From Branchiostoma floridae (lineage: Eukaryota; Chordata; Leptocardii; Amphioxiformes; Branchiostomatidae), in contig NC_049981.1 of the NCBI RefSeq assembly GCF_000003815.2, positions 269,293 through 302,658 of the forward strand: a stretch of 33,366 bases of DNA, written 5' to 3'. The translations under genes were made by a program, and so were the position numbers. This document shows, in pieces, positions 30,801 through 33,366 of the stretch. The stretch's first letter is position 1. Each line of letters begins with the position of its first letter. A model generated the notes under the pieces. The model searched no databases, was not told the DNA's origin, and was given only the letters and a program-made list of their open reading frames with translations.

Positions 30801-31639
30801 AAAAAAAATGCTGCTTTTAAAAAATTCTAAAGAAGAGATTCTCTCAAACAAATATCATGACATAGTTTATGACCTGTAAGAACTCCACGTCCTCTTGGGT
30901 CAGCACGTTCCCAGAGCCGCGCTCTCGTTCCCGAGGTGTGTCTAAAGAGGCCGCCAGTGAGTCGACATAGTTTTTGACCTCTAATTCAGCTGACGGATCC
31001 GTCTGTGGTTTTGTCGTGGGTTTCTTGTCTGGAAGCTGTGTGGGTTCAGTTTCTGGAGCCGATTGCTCTTCTTGCTCGTCGGAGAACGTGTCAGACAACT
31101 TGTACAGCTGAAATTGTAAGAAAAGAGTTTTTAAATCGTTTAAGATCTTGAACACGAGACATGTCTTACTAGACGGTACGTGAATACCAACGGTGACTTC
31201 TATTTAATATTATGCAGATAGACAATACTTAAAAATGTCAAAGCAAGACAATTTTAATCACTTAATATCATGCAAGGATGATTATGGAATTAGCGCAATA
31301 TGTAAATATATCCGTGTTACTTAAAGACCAACAGATTTGCCCAAACAAACGAAAATGATGTCAGAGAAGGAAATGACGTCAGGTGACGTGTTATGTCTGA
31401 GTACTCACGTTTTTCTGTAGCTCTTCCAGCTGCTCTTTCAGTAGTTCAACCTGTGGATTGAAACGAAACGTTCGTTGAAGAATGTAGCAACATGAATATA
31501 TACAGTTTGCAATTAAGAAAAAAACGGAAATAGAGCGTAAGAAAATTTGGCAAATTTTAGATAACATGTGAAACAGTGGATCTTACCTTTTGAGCTGAGC
31601 TCATGGGTTTCTCATTGTCGAATTTGTTTTTGGTAGGTA
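27764..31639 (-). CDS. Unrecognised charged coiled-coil protein, 3' part (8 exons in window)
   Basis: Eight exons with consistent phases give 2 leading bases, 281 codons and TGA (848 nt). The product is hydrophilic, rich in E, K, Q and R. A short heptad-like helix (VELLKEQLEELQKN) is followed by an acidic, P/T-rich low-complexity stretch, a basic helix (ELKSFFKKKATK), an ordered-looking central segment (PDLTALANILSS...YNLDELGD) and a long C-terminal helical region (VIADRLQADLREAAREGMTL and on). There is no cysteine and no membrane segment. I do not recognise the family. The first visible exon begins in phase 1, so upstream coding exons must exist beyond 31639; none was found before 33366. The gene converges on the LamG/lectin/EGF gene. 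Confidence 0.75.
28489..28587 (-). CDS. Minus-strand gene, exon with helical segment
   Basis: The 32 full codons begin VIADRLQADLREAAREG and end KQMKEDTE; the pattern suggests an amphipathic helix. Acceptor TTATTTCCCAG, donor GAAA|GTGAGT, phase 1 at both ends. Confidence 0.82.
28932..29021 (-). CDS. Minus-strand gene, short hydrophilic exon
   Basis: The 29 full codons begin VSKKDIQPSETKAAIRTHSA; polar and probably disordered. Acceptor TTTTTATATTAG, donor GAAG|GTACAA, phase 1 at both ends. Confidence 0.72.
29228..29295 (-). repeat. Hammerhead/retroelement-tail-like motif, intronic
   Basis: On the minus strand, CTGAAGA is followed by the hairpin GGTGACAGACGGTCACC and, about 35 nt later, GAAACGTTG. 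This resembles the conserved tail motif of some retroelements, where CUGANGA and GAAAC flank a stem. The arrangement is imperfect, so any activity is doubtful. Confidence 0.3.
29535..29681 (-). CDS. Minus-strand gene, conserved-looking central exon
   Basis: The 48 full codons begin PDLTALANILSSNTRTVVDT and end YNLDELGDPN. It has aromatic and hydrophobic residues (EYFMEGGKFMDRPYN) unlike the rest, so this may be the folded core. The acceptor TTTACATTAG is good. The donor AATG|GTCGGC is weak but gives the correct phase; reading through adds about 35 residues before a stop. Confidence 0.72.
29719..30087. repeat. Repeat block with inverted CTTCCAACACAAAG ends
   Basis: CCAACACAAAGTCATACGCG near 29722 and CCAACACAAAGTCAAACGCG near 29783 are direct copies about 61 bp apart. 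The inverse CTTTGTGTTGGAAG occurs at about 30071-30084. CCTGAAGAAGGCGACAGTGG lies just inside the right end. It looks like a retroelement tail remnant inside an intron of the minus-strand gene. Confidence 0.4.
30549..30615 (-). CDS. Minus-strand gene, basic helix exon
   Basis: The 22 full codons run from ELKSFFKKKATK to KEETE. It enters in phase 0 and leaves in phase 1 at a strong donor GAAG|GTAAGT. The acceptor is CCTTACAG. Confidence 0.82.
30874..31107 (-). CDS. Minus-strand gene, largest exon with acidic P/T-rich linker
   Basis: It has 78 codons, phase 0 at both ends. It begins LYKLSDTFSDEQEEQ, continues through a P/T/K-rich stretch (PTQLPDKKPTTKPQ) and ends with NVLTQEDVEFLQ. The middle is probably disordered. 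The acceptor is ACAATTTCAG and the donor ACAG|GTCATA. Confidence 0.8.
31409..31450 (-). CDS. Minus-strand gene, 14-codon exon
   Basis: A microexon of 42 bases encoding VELLKEQLEELQKN, two heptads with Leu at coiled-coil positions. Acceptor ATCCACAG, donor AAAC|GTGAGT, phase 0 at both ends. Confidence 0.8.
31587..31639 (-). CDS. Minus-strand gene, first exon visible in window
   Basis: Two leading bases and 17 codons, PTKNKFDNEKPMSSAQK. The acceptor is CTTCATTCCAG and the donor AAAG|GTAAGA. It enters in phase 1, so it is not the first coding exon; an in-frame ATG (KPMSS) exists but lies mid-exon. Confidence 0.72.
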
Positions 31640-32963
31640 CTGGAATGAAGACAAAGTGATGAAACATTAGATTCTTTGTTACATAGAATATTAGAGTAAA
31701 ATGTCTCCATTCTGAAGAATCGCCATACATTCATACAGTCACCATTCTTCCCGAGAATGAAAAAAAAATCAAACATATTATGGAATAGATTTGTGAGATG
31801 AGCGGCAACCAAATCATTTGTTTTTAAAGAAAACTTATTCTTTCTAGCCTCCATTGCAGGCTCCCTGGAATGGGGCTCCCTGAAATGAAAGCTTGCCGTC
31901 GAGGAGAGTTTGTCGTGGAAGGCTGCAGTCACCACCGACCCTAGCTTCCTCAGCAAACTCCCTTTCCCGGCATAAGACCTAGCCAATGTTGAAAATCGCG
32001 ACCCCCCCTAAAATAAAGCTTGCAACGGAGGCTGTATTCTCTCTCTGTAATAAAAATTCTTCTTTTACTGTAATTTATATTCTCATATTTTTCTTGTTAG
32101 TGTTTTTTTCTGTACTCTGGCAACTCCTAAATACTTTAATTTATCACCAAGTGCGTTGCCACCTTGTCCGTTCCCTGGTATGTATTTGATCAATAAGAAA
32201 ATACTGCACCAATACAAGCTAATTGTTTGACCATTATGTGTTGGCATTGCTATAAGAATATCCTCTGTGCTTGGCAACGCTATACAAACTCATTCAATGT
32301 TTGAGATACAGGGTAGAAAATACGGTACGTTAGAACGTTAAGATCGTATAGAAACAGCAGTTAAGCCAAATGTAGTGATTTACATATTTACTCAATATAA
32401 CTTGTTAGAATCATGACCAAAATCATCATCATTACTTTTTAGTATTCGAAGTTGGGAAGAGAAAGTTCTCTGCATCTTTACGTGTCATTTAAGTAAAATA
32501 CACTCATATAAAAACCAACCCTGTCCTCAAGCCCCAATTCCATTTGGTGGCGATCGTGTTGCGATCACATTGCGACCTAAATTTTATTTGGGCAACCACT
32601 GATTTTATAATTGAAATATCATACAGAATGTAAAAGTATGACTGAAAAGACATCAAAGCTCCCAAAGCGTAAACGAGGTGGACTGTTGTTTTTGTATTTT
32701 TTTACGCCCAGCATCCGGTATGAAAATCATTGAGCGTTCTGTCAAACGTTTAAAAACTCTCCGCCATATTTGTTTATTGAGATTTGAGGTTTGTGGAAGG
32801 ATTGACATAACAGGTGACTATCACCTTTTCAAGATGTCAACCCGGAAACCAGACTGTAAGGTTTGATCCACTAACACCGGGAACGGTCGCTACTCTATTC
32901 GTGTGGGGGGTTCTTTAACGTGCGTGAGGTGTAGTTCTCCCAAAACACGGGACCTCCATTTAA
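31640..32963. other. Upstream of the visible minus-strand exons, no exon identified
   Basis: I looked for a phase-1 exon with a start codon or signal peptide on the minus strand and found none. A GC-richer patch at about 31840-31985 stands out from the AT-rich surroundings and carries two CAGGGAGCC copies on the minus strand, but it has no clear splice sites. Confidence 0.5.
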
Positions 32964-33366
32964 CCCTATTCAGACCGGGGGGGGGGGGGGGGGCTTTTGA
33001 GGCCCGCGCTAACTTCGATCATGAACGCCAGAACGGCTTACGCTAGAGCCACCAAATTTGGTGAGTTTTCCTAAAATATTGTTGGCAATAATTTTACGAA
33101 GTTTGACAAATTTTCCATTTTTGTTGTTGCCATGGGAACCGTTTGTTGACAGGCAGTTTTGCCAAAAATCACTATTTTTGGTTCTAACTATGTATTTTTC
33201 ACATTTATTTGCTATATTACTGCGATTTTGTTACATAAATAAAATCTTATATTATTCAGCATATCTTTCATAATTATATATGCATAAATTATGCTAATTT
33301 GATGACGTCATCAGCCCAAAATCCAAGATGGCGGATCGTATGGCCAGATCAAGAATAACGAGCTAA
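32964..33366. mobile_element. piggyBac-like MITE, second copy (cut by window end)
   Basis: TTAA (32960-32963) is followed by CCCTATTCAGACC and a G run of 17. The sequence then tracks the 23090-24036 element closely for 400 bp, with few substitutions. The X-box is slightly changed (GTTGCCATGGGAAC, 33126-33139), while the CRE TGACGTCA (33303-33310) and CCAAGATGGCGG (33323-33334) are kept. The right end is outside the window. Confidence 0.85.

Noticed and set aside
31612-31986. 124-codon minus-strand frame as a possible first exon of the minus-strand gene
   Set aside because: It overlaps the acceptor of a better-supported exon, starts without ATG, has no signal peptide, and offers no phase-1 donor of good quality.
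1-33366. tRNA, rRNA or snRNA genes
   Set aside because: None of the conserved box or loop patterns I know were seen on either strand. A covariance-model search could still find diverged ones.

Overview
This is a window of animal nuclear DNA, most likely from an invertebrate chordate (a lancelet such as Branchiostoma). The reasons are GT-AG introns with a phase-1 module-per-exon layout, a secreted mosaic protein combining LamG, C-type lectin and EGF modules, long CA/GT microsatellites, many short cut-and-paste transposon remnants and an assembly gap inside a satellite. Lancelet is an inference; another invertebrate deuterostome is possible. No bacterial, CRISPR, tRNA or rRNA features were seen.

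Layout. 1-3200 is a satellite with a period of about 206 bp, interrupted by a 670-base run of N (1512-2181). 3201-13708 has no gene I can support. It holds diverged 178-bp repeats (5510-5880), three long microsatellites, a pair of RFX-type X-box motifs (8907-8953) and a 453-bp hAT-like MITE with a near-perfect 8-bp target-site duplication (9543-9995).

13728-26211 (+) is a complete 13-coding-exon gene for a 616-residue secreted protein. Its order is signal peptide, LamG (Laminin_G_3-like), C-type lectin-like domain, one unusual EGF, three calcium-binding EGFs, and two four-cysteine modules separated by an RRKR furin-like site. The total coding length is 1851 nt, all junction phases agree and one stop ends the frame. 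Its introns hold a 282-bp foldback element, 162-bp tandem repeats, a tandem pair of 0.6-0.75-kb repeats, and a complete 947-bp piggyBac-like MITE with TTAA at both ends.

27764-31639 (-) is the 3' part of a convergent gene: eight exons and 281 complete codons. It encodes a charged, coiled-coil-rich protein that I do not recognise; its 5' end lies outside the window or was not found. A second copy of the piggyBac-like MITE starts at 32964 and runs off the window end.

The two genes are tail-to-tail, with about 0.8 kb between the poly(A) signal of the first and the stop codon of the second. Nothing shows that they work together. The strongest leads are the MITE family carrying an X-box, a YY1-like site and several CRE palindromes; the C-terminal duplicated four-cysteine modules with a furin-like site; and the unrecognised minus-strand gene.
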